Shown: positions 1 through 8,001 of the stretch, in pieces
How the letters are laid out: each line of letters begins with the position of its first letter
Position numbering within the stretch: position 1 is the first letter of the stretch
Source of the DNA: JACRPI01 sp964385055
GTDB lineage: Archaea > Nanobdellota > Nanobdellia > Woesearchaeales > DSVV01
Length of the DNA: 18,879 bases
Reading direction: 5' to 3'
Assembly (NCBI GenBank): GCA_964385055.1
Contig: CAYLMH010000028.1
Span: 1-18,879, forward strand
The notes under the pieces: generated by a model
The model's database searches: none
Told to the model about the DNA's origin: nothing
What the model saw: the letters and a program-made list of their open reading frames with translations, nothing else
Translations under genes and position numbers: made by a program

Positions 1-32
1 GCGAAAATACGTTTTATCCGGATCAAGAAAAA

Positions 33-2159
33 TTATTCTCCGTAAATATAGATGTTATCAATGTAACCATAATATTGATAATCTGCACAAGCTGTATCAT
101 ACCCTAACACAAGAGAACCTGCTGTTGCAGAAGAACCTATTTCTCCAAAGACAATTTCTGAATCCTCTAACACACCATCAATATATAACTGAACTTCGTC
201 TCCTGTATACACACCACGAACTTCCTGCCAATCACCAGTTATCTCTGAGTCTGACTTGAGCGTATACTCTGTGCCTTCAATCATAATAGTAAATACATAT
301 TTTGATTCATACGTCAAAATAGCATACAATGGTTCTCCACAGGTGTCTGTTGTTTTTGTAAGAAGGTATTGATGCTTATCTCGATATGACGTAATCATAT
401 AACCCTCAAGCTGCACTATGATCCAATTTGTTGGCTTCAAATAATCTGCATCTGTGAAGATGACATCTCGTGGAGAATAGTCACTTGAATAAAAGTCTAA
501 GTAATACCCACGACTATCGCTTTCTTGGAGTTGCATATTTTTAACAGACTTGGAACTCTTATAATGGCTACTCTCCTCAGAGATAGAAGTAAAATGAACT
601 ACTCCTTCACCTGTTGTTGTCCCACTACGATATTCAAAGTCTTTTAATTTAAAAAGCTGAAGACTTTCAATCTCTTCATCTGTATTTTTAACAATAACAT
701 TCACCGTACACTGATCTGTGTCTCCTTCAATTCCTGTAATAGTAAGCGTTGCAGAATATTCTCCTTCAGAATGATACTCGTGCGTTTCTGCTTCAACAGC
801 GCCCACTCCTAAAACACTTGTGTCCGCGGTTCCGTCATCCCAATCCCACTCATAAAAGTCAATATCACCAGTGCTTGCAGAACCATCAAATGTTGCATCA
901 ATGCCTGTGTATATCTCCATCTCGCTGACGCCACAATCTGCTACAAGTCCTGCAACTGTTGGATCTGTTCCTGCTTCATACTCTTCTAAATTTGTTAGAC
1001 CATCGCTGTCATAATCTCCAGAAGCAGTCCCTGCATTGTTTGGATTAAAACCATATGTTACTTCCCAACCATCTGGCAATCCATCACTATCTGTATCATC
1101 ATCTAGAGGATCCGTACTATATGTTATTGCTTCATCATAATCAGTGAGTCCATCTCTATCAGTATCTGTGCTGGTTTCATCTGTGCCAAGATTTGATTCT
1201 TGATAATCTGTTAAACCGTCACCATCTGTATCTGTTGCCATAGACATTGGGAATGTTCTAAACTCTGTTATTGGGATAGCCGACATCATTACTGGATAGT
1301 CTGCAGCATTTCTTGGATTTGTCCCATACACATTTATTTCATCATAATCGCTGTACGTATCCCCATCCGTATCGGAGTTAGTTGGATCTGTTTGATATAA
1401 ATATTCTTCATAATTTGTTAAACTATCAGCATCATAATCTTCTATCGCATCAGCATAATCCAAGGGATCAAAGCCAAACGCAATTTCAAAAAAATCTGGC
1501 ATTAAATCACCATCTCTATCTCGCGCTGCTGGAATATCTGCACTAACCAATGGATCAGAACTTGCTCGGACTTCAAACCCATCATCGTATCCATCGCCAT
1601 CTGTATCTGCAGAATTTGGATTTGTCCCATGCGTATTTATTTCATCGTAATCAGAAAGGTAATCATCATCAGAATCCACATCATCAGGATCTGTACTGTA
1701 TGTTGTTATTTCTTCAATATCTGTTAGCCCATCTCTATCGCTATCTGAAGAAGACATTGTTCTCGTGGGGAATGATCTTGTACTTGTTACTTCCCCGCTT
1801 GTCGCGTCCATAGGATCTGTGTCCGCGACCACTTCTTCTCCATCTAACGCACCATCATCATCACTATCTCTATCCTCAGGATCTGTTCCATACATGTTCA
1901 CTTCATCATAATCCGTGAGTCCATCTTCATCAGTGTCTGTAGTTGTGTCTTCTGCGCCATAATATTCGACATCATACTCAGATGCTCTGCTCACGTAATA
2001 GCCATATGCGTTATATCCACACTCATATGCATCAGCGTCATCACAAAGAATGTCTCCCTCAGCAGTACATTCTGCAGCTAACCCTGTTGTACATGTCTGC
2101 GCTGTTAAGAAAAGAACTGCTAAAATAGAAAGCAATGCAATTGTTATTTTTTTGTTCAT
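33..2159 (-). CDS. Putative surface lipoprotein with TSP3 repeats, PKD domain and LamG-like C-terminus
   Basis: A 708-residue exported protein, probably held on the cell surface. Residues 1-22 are a signal sequence (KK, then a hydrophobic run) ending TAQT before Cys23, a putative but non-canonical lipobox. Residues 27-69 are a cysteine module shared with the genes at 2210-3673 and 8002-9537. About twelve calcium-type TSP3 repeats of the form DxDxDGLTDYDE follow, at roughly 73-115, 139-285 and 308-400. Residues 405-492 form a PKD domain (FDGSASTGDI, then WDWDDG). Residues 500-708 look like a LamG/concanavalin-type jelly roll, ending with LYIDGVLEDSE and YYGYIDNIYIYGE. It may bind calcium and a glycan or cell surface; the ligand is unknown. 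It has its own promoter at 2190-2210. The Shine-Dalgarno is weak, so the start rests mainly on the signal peptide. Confidence 0.9.
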   Translation of the reverse strand: MNKKITIALLSILAVLFLTAQTCTTGLAAECTAEGDILCDDADAYECGYNAYGYYVSRASEYDVEYYGAEDTTTDTDEDGLTDYDEVNMYGTDPEDRDSDDDGALDGEEVVADTDPMDATSGEVTSTRSFPTRTMSSSDSDRDGLTDIEEITTYSTDPDDVDSDDDYLSDYDEINTHGTNPNSADTDGDGYDDGFEVRASSDPLVSADIPAARDRDGDLMPDFFEIAFGFDPLDYADAIEDYDADSLTNYEEYLYQTDPTNSDTDGDTYSDYDEINVYGTNPRNAADYPVMMSAIPITEFRTFPMSMATDTDGDGLTDYQESNLGTDETSTDTDRDGLTDYDEAITYSTDPLDDDTDSDGLPDGWEVTYGFNPNNAGTASGDYDSDGLTNLEEYEAGTDPTVAGLVADCGVSEMEIYTGIDATFDGSASTGDIDFYEWDWDDGTADTSVLGVGAVEAETHEYHSEGEYSATLTITGIEGDTDQCTVNVIVKNTDEEIESLQLFKLKDFEYRSGTTTGEGVVHFTSISEESSHYKSSKSVKNMQLQESDSRGYYLDFYSSDYSPRDVIFTDADYLKPTNWIIVQLEGYMITSYRDKHQYLLTKTTDTCGEPLYAILTYESKYVFTIMIEGTEYTLKSDSEITGDWQEVRGVYTGDEVQLYIDGVLEDSEIVFGEIGSSATAGSLVLGYDTACADYQYYGYIDNIYIYGE

Positions 2160-2189
2160 TGGAACCCTGCTCTTTTTTGAAACTTGTGA

Positions 2190-2210
2190 TTATATAAACA
2201 TTGCGAAAAT
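2190..2210 (-). promoter_or_regulatory. Archaeal promoter (BRE/TATA) for the lipoprotein gene starting at 2159
   Basis: Read on the minus strand the sequence is ATTTTCGCAATGTTTATATA, a TATA box preceded by a BRE-like CGCAAT. A transcript starting about 25 bases downstream would have a leader of only about 10 bases. The element matches the promoters at 7953-7973 and 9599-9619. It touches the stop codon of the upstream gene, so this gene may be transcribed both from here and by read-through. Confidence 0.65.
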
Positions 2211-3673
2211 TAACTTGTAATGATCACATCTGCTTCACACATATCACTATCTGTATCACTCTCTACAGAGAGTCTCATTTTATATGTTGAAGCACTCGTA
2301 AATATATGCGTGTTCATGGAAGAGGAAGTAGATTCTGTTGTTCCATCATCAAAGTCCCAGATATATGTCGTAATATCGCCAGTACTCGCAGAACCGTCAA
2401 ATATTATTTCATTACCTACCATTCCACCATACACTGCATCTCCACAATCTGCATGAAGATATGTAGAAAAAGTTCCAGAGGAGAGTGATGTTATTCCTGA
2501 TGTGAATATAGAAGTACTTTTTGTACCATATGTTGGAGTTGATGCGCCTAATGAAGTAATACTTGTCATCATACTCTGCACACTGATTCCCGAGCTACTC
2601 ATTGCTCTTGTTCCCGAAGATCCGGCTTCTATCACTTCTAAGCCCGTCATTCTCCTTGTAGACATATCAGCACTTACAACTAATGCCTCTCTCGACTCTA
2701 ACTCCACCACCGTATGCGCTCCTAATTCTGCTCCCGATATTATTGCTGTTTCACACACTCCTAAAGAAGGATTACAAAATTCATCTGTATCACACGCAAC
2801 TCTTTCTGCCGCGACATATCCACTCTCATGACAATAGTATTCAATAGTGTTTTTTCTATCCGGTGTACATCTATCTTGCCAATCCGTAATATCAGTAAAA
2901 TCATAATCAGATGCTCCGCTAATTGTTCCTGCTGTGTATGGATTATTTGCTTCATCAGTGTCTATGCACACTGCGCTTGGCGCTTGCTGACAGGTGTCCG
3001 TATAGGGAGCGCAGACTTCATCATCACTGCAATCATCAGCGGACATGCATCGCGTTCCTTCTGTTTCTTGACAGATTCCCTCGCTACAAATCATTCCACT
3101 ATCACATGCAACAAATTCTGCTGTAATGTACCCACTCTCTTCATCACAATAAAATTCCCATGAACCTGTTCCATCATCTGCACAAATATCTTCTTCACCT
3201 TCTGCTTCTTCTGCATCTGTAAACGAAAGACCATAAATTTTGCCGAGCACTGTTGGATCATTTGATGAATCTGTATCTGCGCATGATACTGTTGGCTCTG
3301 TATAACAAATATTGTACCCTGGAAGACAAACTTCATCCTCTGCGCACTCTGCATTTGAAGAACAAGTAGTGATAATAATTTCTTCTATACAAGCTCCCGC
3401 AATACAATATCCTTCTGAGCAATCGTCCTGTGACGCACATGTCTGTTCTGCGCCACATTCAGATGAATCAAACGCTGTTGCTCGTGTGACATAATACCCC
3501 ATACCGTATGACGCGAGTTGACATTGATATGCTTTGTCTTCATCACAAACGATGTCCTCTTCACCGACACAATCCGCTGCTAAACCTGTCGAGACTGCGC
3601 CAAAACTACACGTCTGCGCTGTTAAAAAGAACACAAGTAAAAAAGATAAACAAAACATGAGTTGTTTTTTCAT
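2210..3673 (-). CDS. Putative cysteine-rich surface lipoprotein with PKD domain
   Basis: A 487-residue exported protein. The signal sequence ends TAQT before Cys22, the putative lipid-modified residue. Residues 29-74 are the same post-signal cysteine module as in the 33-2159 and 8002-9537 proteins. Next come short paired-cysteine units (79-95, 104-123 and 209-228; pattern CxxxxDCxxxEVCxPxxxxC). They alternate with two copies of a longer module at 130-201 and 235-307 that begins C-[AI]-DTD and is related to the DGG-cysteine module of neighbouring proteins. Residues 310-405 are rich in Ser, Thr and Gly and poor in charge, a likely flexible and perhaps O-glycosylated stalk. Residues 407-487 are a PKD domain (FDGSASTGDI, WDFDDG). 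Disulfide-stabilised display outside the membrane is the likely theme. Its AGGTG Shine-Dalgarno overlaps the TAA of the gene upstream, so it is the last gene of the tight operon. Binding partner unknown. Confidence 0.9.
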   Translation of the reverse strand: MKKQLMFCLSFLLVFFLTAQTCSFGAVSTGLAADCVGEEDIVCDEDKAYQCQLASYGMGYYVTRATAFDSSECGAEQTCASQDDCSEGYCIAGACIEEIIITTCSSNAECAEDEVCLPGYNICYTEPTVSCADTDSSNDPTVLGKIYGLSFTDAEEAEGEEDICADDGTGSWEFYCDEESGYITAEFVACDSGMICSEGICQETEGTRCMSADDCSDDEVCAPYTDTCQQAPSAVCIDTDEANNPYTAGTISGASDYDFTDITDWQDRCTPDRKNTIEYYCHESGYVAAERVACDTDEFCNPSLGVCETAIISGAELGAHTVVELESREALVVSADMSTRRMTGLEVIEAGSSGTRAMSSSGISVQSMMTSITSLGASTPTYGTKSTSIFTSGITSLSSGTFSTYLHADCGDAVYGGMVGNEIIFDGSASTGDITTYIWDFDDGTTESTSSSMNTHIFTSASTYKMRLSVESDTDSDMCEADVIITS

Positions 3674-3681
3674 AGCACACC

Positions 3682-5124
3682 TTAGGAAACTGTAATCGTC
3701 GTTGTTTCGCTATCTGTTGCGCCTTCGTTATCTGTGACTGTTAATGTGACTGTGTAACTTCCTGTACTTGTGTACTCATGCGTTGGTCCAGAACTCGTGC
3801 TGCTATAACTATCGCCAAAGTCCCACGAATAACTGCTGATACTTCCGTCGCTATCTGTACTTCCTGTGCCACTAAAGGTGACTGTTTCATTCACAGAAAC
3901 ACTCGCATTGGACGGGCTGACCGTAATATTCGCAACAGGAGCAGTGTTGCTCACATAATCTTCTCTGTCAAAGGTGATGTTGAAATATTCTTCATTGTTG
4001 TCTTCATCACTTTCATTAATCACATCATCAACATCCACTTCCACAAGGAAAAGGACAAGATATGTTTGCGCTGTAGTATTTGAATTGAAATAATCTTCTG
4101 GATTATACTCCAATTCTATTTCTACTTCTACCTCACCTTCCTCATCTGGTTCAAGACCATCACTGAATGTCGCCTTGACATCATCCACTTCTGTACTATT
4201 ATCTTCTTCATAGCTTGTAAGCTTTACTCTGAACGAATCATTCGCAGTGATGTTTCCTTCATCATCATTTGTAAATGTGATAGTGAATGTCGCATCATTG
4301 CCATCAATACTTTCAAAGTCCAAATCATCTACTGTCAAATCAGCAGACGCTTCTGGCTCAAGATCATTAATCGCTTCTTCTATTGCTTCGACTTCTGTTG
4401 TCTGCTCTTCGATGTATGCTTCAATCTCTGTTTTTGCCGTGTCAATAGTTAATCCTACATTCGCGACCTCCGCGTTTGTTTCTGCCGCATCAAGATCGTC
4501 TTCATATCCTGCAAGTGTAACTTTGTATGATTCTAATTCTGTTACAACATCGTCTAACGCATCAATGTCTTCTTGCACTGCAGCAATATCTTCATCACTT
4601 GCATCTGCTGCGTCCAAACTTGTTTGCAACGCGTCAATTTGGTTGAGAAGTGTTTCGATTTGTGTGTTCAAGTCATCGATGGTGTCTTGAATTTCTTCTG
4701 TTGCAGAAGTATCAATCTCTTCTTCCTCTTCTGTACAAGTGTTGTCTTCGCATACATATCCATCAGGACAATGGCTGTCTTCTGTACAATCTACTGGTTT
4801 GCACGCGCTGTCTTCGCAAACTTCTTTTTCCGCGCAATCCGCGTCTGTTGAACATGTTTCACAATCTTCTGGGCAGAGACCACCTTCTTCTGATGCTTGA
4901 CAAACAGTGTCACCACAAATATCTTTTTTTGCTTCAATGTCTTTTTCCTTCATATCACAATCATCTAAACAATATGCTTTGTCTTCTTCTATCAACATAC
5001 ACTCTTTGAAACATGCTCTCTTTTCTTCGAGATCTTCAGAACCATCTCCACCATTCTTACAGCTTGAGAGGAAGAGCAATGCTACAAGTATTACTGAAAG
5101 TAAAAAGACATATTGTTTTTTCAT
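3682..5124 (-). CDS. Putative lipoprotein: Cys-rich head, coiled coil, CARDB-like and PKD domains
   Basis: A 480-residue exported protein. The signal ends LFLSS before Cys22, the most canonical lipobox in the locus (LSSC). Residues 36-130 hold about 18 cysteines in short units, including the pattern CGDxxCxxxExxxxCxxDC seen in many archaeal surface proteins. Residues 140-255 are an acidic, Leu/Ile/Val-heptad helix predicted as a coiled coil. Residues 258-385 resemble a CARDB beta-sandwich (alternating strands, ending VDDVINESDEDNNEE, a typical CARDB close). Residues 395-480 are a PKD domain (FSGTGSTDSDGSI, WDFGD). The order suggests a rod that carries beta-sandwich domains away from the membrane. 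The stop of the upstream gene and the AGGTGA of this one read TAAGGTGAAACTATG, so translation is probably coupled. Function beyond adhesion or scaffolding is not readable. Confidence 0.9.
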   Translation of the reverse strand: MKKQYVFLLSVILVALLFLSSCKNGGDGSEDLEEKRACFKECMLIEEDKAYCLDDCDMKEKDIEAKKDICGDTVCQASEEGGLCPEDCETCSTDADCAEKEVCEDSACKPVDCTEDSHCPDGYVCEDNTCTEEEEEIDTSATEEIQDTIDDLNTQIETLLNQIDALQTSLDAADASDEDIAAVQEDIDALDDVVTELESYKVTLAGYEDDLDAAETNAEVANVGLTIDTAKTEIEAYIEEQTTEVEAIEEAINDLEPEASADLTVDDLDFESIDGNDATFTITFTNDDEGNITANDSFRVKLTSYEEDNSTEVDDVKATFSDGLEPDEEGEVEVEIELEYNPEDYFNSNTTAQTYLVLFLVEVDVDDVINESDEDNNEEYFNITFDREDYVSNTAPVANITVSPSNASVSVNETVTFSGTGSTDSDGSISSYSWDFGDSYSSTSSGPTHEYTSTGSYTVTLTVTDNEGATDSETTTITVS

Positions 5125-5133
5125 AGTTTCACC

Positions 5134-5760
5134 TTAAACACATGCACCATCTGTGCATGTAGCTCCTGAAGGACAATTATAATTCAACGCAGTCGCAGAA
5201 CCACTTGACGTACATGTCCATTCTAATACAGTCACACTGTCACAGCTACTTGCACGAGAACCACTGTTTGTATAACATACAACTGGCCAGGAAGAAGTTG
5301 ATGTTTCACACTCATCTGTTGCCTGAGTTCCAGTATTTACTGCACTTGAAGAATATGAAAAAACCGCTCCTTGCGTGGTAAGATCAGCACCGCCATCATT
5401 ATCATAACATTCTGTTGCATCACCACTGTCTGTCGGATCTGTTTGCGTGTAGTATTCGAAGAGGTCTGTGTAGCCATCACCATCGGTATCTGCTTTCAAA
5501 TAATTTGTTTTATACCCTAATGAACTGCTTGTTTCATAATAATTTTTTATGTCATCACCATCAGTGTCTGTCGTTTTACTAATTGAGGCGATCTTAGAGA
5601 AAGTATCGCTTTTGATACTTCCTGATCTTGCGGAAATTGCTTCTCCAGAAACATCTTCTACCGGAGCGGAAATTCCACTCGCGATAAGTGTTAGGATGCC
5701 TAATGCTGCAACAACACCAACAATTACAACTAATAATAATTTTAATTTTTCGTCTTTCAT
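5134..5760 (-). CDS. Helix-anchored surface protein with TSP3 repeats and DGG-cysteine module
   Basis: A 208-residue protein. The start at 5760 is chosen because AGGTGA lies 4 bases upstream and because the paralogue at 5771-6544 begins with the same residues; an in-frame ATG at 5829 lies inside the next gene. Residues 7-30 form one hydrophobic helix (signal anchor), followed by DVSGEA at 36-41, a motif shared with three other proteins here. Residues 64-110 contain two TSP3-like repeats. Residues 118-208 are a cysteine module beginning CYDNDGG and ending CTDGACV. The N-terminal segment IKSDTFSKIASISKTT resembles that of the 15036-15662 protein, so these two are likely homologues. It probably faces outward with its N-terminus in the membrane. 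Role unknown. Confidence 0.85.
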   Translation of the reverse strand: MKDEKLKLLLVVIVGVVAALGILTLIASGISAPVEDVSGEAISARSGSIKSDTFSKIASISKTTDTDGDDIKNYYETSSSLGYKTNYLKADTDGDGYTDLFEYYTQTDPTDSGDATECYDNDGGADLTTQGAVFSYSSSAVNTGTQATDECETSTSSWPVVCYTNSGSRASSCDSVTVLEWTCTSSGSATALNYNCPSGATCTDGACV

Positions 5761-5770
5761 TTTTTCACCT
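5663..5770. repeat. 108-bp near-identical repeat, copy 1 (second copy 6447-6554)
   Basis: This segment covers the Shine-Dalgarno and the first 32 or so codons of the gene starting at 5760. It matches 6447-6554, at the start of the next gene upstream, with four mismatches by eye. It is a duplicated or gene-converted gene front. Confidence 0.9.
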
Positions 5771-6544
5771 TTAGCTGAATACATTTGCGTTTGTGACAAA
5801 TGTGCAGGAAACACCTGTTTCTGTCGCATAAACTGTAACTTCTAAACCGCCGTATGTTTCTGTGTCTGCTGTCGCAATAGTACGTCTCACTGAATCCGCA
5901 TCAACGAAGAAGCTAAATTCACAGAAATCTACATTTGCAGCAATCAATTCAATAGTATACTCATGATCATCAGACGGCGTCACTGTTACTGATTCTCCTT
6001 CAATGAGTTCTACTGGATGATCTTGATCCCATGTTGGATCTGTACTAAATTCTACTTCCCAATAATCAGTAAATCCATCTCCATCGCTATCTTCATTTTG
6101 TGCATCTGTTTCCTGATATGCTTCTTCTCCATCAGAAAGACCATCATCGTCACTGTCTGCATCCAACGAATCTGCACTATATCCTAATGAGCCATAGCCA
6201 TTGATTTCATCGTAGTCTGATAAACCATCGTCATCTGAATCAACTTCTTCAGGATTTGTACCGTATGTCACTATCTCTTCATAATCTGTCAAACCATCGG
6301 CATCACTGTCATCACAACCATCCGGAATAGCGTCAGCGTCAACATCTCGCCTATCATTAAACCCCGGACAAAGATCAGACTTGTTAGGAACTCCATCCCC
6401 GTCGTTATCTTTTACTCGTACTGCCTGACCAGAAACATCATCTGCAGGAGCGGAAATTCCACTCGCGATAAGTGTTAGAATCCCTAATGCCGCAACAACA
6501 CCAACAATTACAACTAATAATAATTTTAGTTTTTCGTCTTTCAT
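5771..6544 (-). CDS. Helix-anchored TSP3-repeat surface protein, mosaic of its two neighbours
   Basis: A 257-residue protein. Residues 1-33 (signal-anchor helix 7-30) are identical to the protein encoded at 5134-5760 apart from the end, and are followed by DVSGQAV at 36-42. Residues 45-170 carry about five TSP3 repeats, some of the cysteine-bearing kind (NKSDLCPG, IPDGCDDSDADG). Residues 171-257 are a small beta-rich domain starting WDQDHPVEL, with two cysteines (208, 247) placed to form a disulfide. This domain is almost the same as the end of the 6554-7888 protein. The front therefore comes from one neighbour and the last 150 residues from the other. AGGTGA precedes the ATG by 4 bases and follows directly on the TAA of the upstream gene. 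Likely calcium-bound and exposed outside the cell; function unknown. Confidence 0.9.
   Translation of the reverse strand: MKDEKLKLLLVVIVGVVAALGILTLIASGISAPADDVSGQAVRVKDNDGDGVPNKSDLCPGFNDRRDVDADAIPDGCDDSDADGLTDYEEIVTYGTNPEEVDSDDDGLSDYDEINGYGSLGYSADSLDADSDDDGLSDGEEAYQETDAQNEDSDGDGFTDYWEVEFSTDPTWDQDHPVELIEGESVTVTPSDDHEYTIELIAANVDFCEFSFFVDADSVRRTIATADTETYGGLEVTVYATETGVSCTFVTNANVFS
5782..5882. repeat. 101-bp identical repeat, copy 1 (second copy 6565-6665)
   Basis: The 3' ends of the genes at 5771-6544 and 6554-7888 are identical base for base over about 101 bp, including synonymous positions. This points to a recent duplication or ongoing gene conversion. Confidence 0.9.
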
Positions 6545-6554
6545 TTTTTCACCT
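6447..6554. repeat. 108-bp near-identical repeat, copy 2
   Basis: Partner of 5663-5770. It covers the Shine-Dalgarno and signal-anchor codons of the gene starting at 6544. Confidence 0.9.
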
Positions 6555-7888
6555 TAACTGAACACATTTGCGTTTGTGACAAATGTGCAGGAAACACCTG
6601 TTTCTGTCGCATAAACTGTAACTTCTAAACCGCCGTATGTTTCTGTGTCTGCTGTCGCAATAGTATATCCCATCGAATCCGGACCAACGGAAAAGGTAAA
6701 CTCACAAGAATCCGCATTTGCAGCAATCAATTCAATAGTATACTCATTGTCATCAGAAGGAGTTACTGTTACTGACTCTCCTTCTGCGAGTTCTACTGGA
6801 TGATCTTGATCCCATGTTGGATCTGTGCCATACTGCACTTCATCATAATCCGCGAACTCATCTCCATCACTATCTTCAGTTTGCGCATCTGTTTCCTGCT
6901 CTGCTTCTTCTCCATCAAGGAGACCATCATCATCACTGTCTTCGTCTAATGGATCTGCACTATACCCCCAAGAACCATAGCCATTGATTTCTTCATAGTC
7001 TGATAAACCATCGTCATCTGTATCCGCATTTGTTGCATCTGTCGAATAGCTATATGATGATTCTTCATAATCTGTCAAACCATCATCGTCTGTATCTTCA
7101 TCCTCTGGATCTGAAATGACAGAACCCGTATCATCACCAACATATGAATAAACTCCAAGGAGTTCATCATAATCTGTTAAGCCATCATCATCACTGTCAG
7201 TGTCAAGTGGATCTGCTGTATACCCAAATGTACCCATTACCTCATTATAGTCTGAAACAAGATCATCATCTGTGTCACTGTCATCAGGGTCTGTGCCATG
7301 TGTATTATTTTCCTCATCATCAGTTAGTCCATCACTGTCACTATCTGTTGTAGTATCTTCTTCTGTTTCCAAACAATCTGCAATTTCATTCGCGTCATCA
7401 TCAACAGTGTCATCTTCATCATCACAAAGATCGCAACCATCTGGAACTGTATCGCTGTCTGCATCTGCTGTATCGTCATAACCATCACAGACATCGGATT
7501 CATCAGCCACATCATCGCCATCTGAATCAATTAACGAATCACAATCATCTGGAGTTCCATCTGCATCTACGTCAGTTGCATCATCATAACCTTCACAGAG
7601 ATCATCTTCGTCCGCAACGCCATCACCATCTGTGTCTACAACTTCTTCTCCTTCAGCGCAGACATCGCTTACACAACTTTCTGAATCACAATCATCATCG
7701 TCTTCGCAAGAATATCCTTCCGCACACGGATCGCAATATTGCCCACCACAATCAACATCTGTTTCATCACGATCAACGATACCATCTTCACAGTAATCTC
7801 CTGTGTATGAGACAGTAAATCCACTCGAACAACTCTGCAAGAAAAGAACTACTCCTATTAGAATTGAAATAAAATATTTTGTTTTCAC
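6554..7888 (-). CDS. Putative TSP3-repeat lipoprotein with shared C-terminal domain
   Basis: A 444-residue, extremely acidic exported protein. I place the start at the GTG at 7888: GAGGTG lies 6 bases upstream, and the protein then begins MKTK like its neighbours. A GTG at 7897 overlaps that ribosome site and is less likely. The signal ends FLQS before Cys20, a putative lipid site. Residues 33-77 are a compact cysteine unit (ETDVDCGGxxCxPC). Residues 84-172 hold TSP3 repeats of the cysteine kind (DDLCEGYDD, VPDGCDLC). Residues 181-358 hold about seven of the DxDxDGLTDYEE kind, and 359-444 are the WDQDHPVEL domain shared with the next gene. It is the first gene of the five-gene packed operon, driven by the promoter at 7953-7973. 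Likely a calcium-stiffened rod on the surface. Confidence 0.88.
   Translation of the reverse strand: MKTKYFISILIGVVLFLQSCSSGFTVSYTGDYCEDGIVDRDETDVDCGGQYCDPCAEGYSCEDDDDCDSESCVSDVCAEGEEVVDTDGDGVADEDDLCEGYDDATDVDADGTPDDCDSLIDSDGDDVADESDVCDGYDDTADADSDTVPDGCDLCDDEDDTVDDDANEIADCLETEEDTTTDSDSDGLTDDEENNTHGTDPDDSDTDDDLVSDYNEVMGTFGYTADPLDTDSDDDGLTDYDELLGVYSYVGDDTGSVISDPEDEDTDDDGLTDYEESSYSYSTDATNADTDDDGLSDYEEINGYGSWGYSADPLDEDSDDDGLLDGEEAEQETDAQTEDSDGDEFADYDEVQYGTDPTWDQDHPVELAEGESVTVTPSDDNEYTIELIAANADSCEFTFSVGPDSMGYTIATADTETYGGLEVTVYATETGVSCTFVTNANVFS
6565..6665. repeat. 101-bp identical repeat, copy 2
   Basis: Partner of 5782-5882. It encodes the last 33 or so residues of the shared C-terminal domain. 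Confidence 0.9.
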
Positions 7889-7940
7889 GAAAGCCACCTC
7901 TTCTAAAAAATGATCAATATTACAAATATCTTCTTATTCC

Positions 7941-7973
7941 TGAAGAAAATAGTATATAAACATTACGGAAATC
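7941..7973 (-). promoter_or_regulatory. Promoter of the five-gene surface operon
   Basis: On the minus strand the sequence reads TTTCCGTAATGTTTATATAC, a BRE-like CGTAAT followed by a TATA box (7953-7960). The predicted start of transcription is near 7930, giving a leader of about 40 bases with GAGGTG before the GTG. The 20 bases 7941-7960 are identical to 9587-9606, so both promoters probably answer to the same regulator or arose by duplication. Confidence 0.7.
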
Positions 7974-7978
7974 GCTGA

Positions 7979-8000
7979 AATAAGAAAAAATAAGAAAATA
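7979..8000 (-). terminator. T-tract terminator of the 8002-9537 gene
   Basis: Just after the stop codon the minus strand runs TATTTTCTTATTTTTTCTTA, a series of T tracts of the kind that stop archaeal RNA polymerase. It lies before the promoter of the next gene. Confidence 0.5.
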
Positions 8001-8001
8001 G

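Noticed and set aside
4247..4690. A 147-codon Ser/Val-rich frame on the plus strand.
   Set aside because: It is the antisense shadow of the coiled-coil region of the 3682-5124 gene and has no promoter or ribosome site.
5761..5829. Longer start at 5829 for the 5134-5760 gene.
   Set aside because: It would overlap the end of the upstream gene and place a polar segment before the signal anchor; the ATG at 5760 has AGGTGA and an identical paralogous front.
6840..7620. Periodic DNA motif (ccatcatcatctgtatc-like) reminiscent of a CRISPR array.
   Set aside because: Spacing is irregular and follows codons for DTDDDG; it is the coding signature of TSP3 repeats.
7144..7818. His/Leu-rich plus-strand frames.
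   Set aside because: They are shadows of Asp codons (GAT/GAC read in reverse as ATC/GTC-rich frames) in the TSP3 gene.
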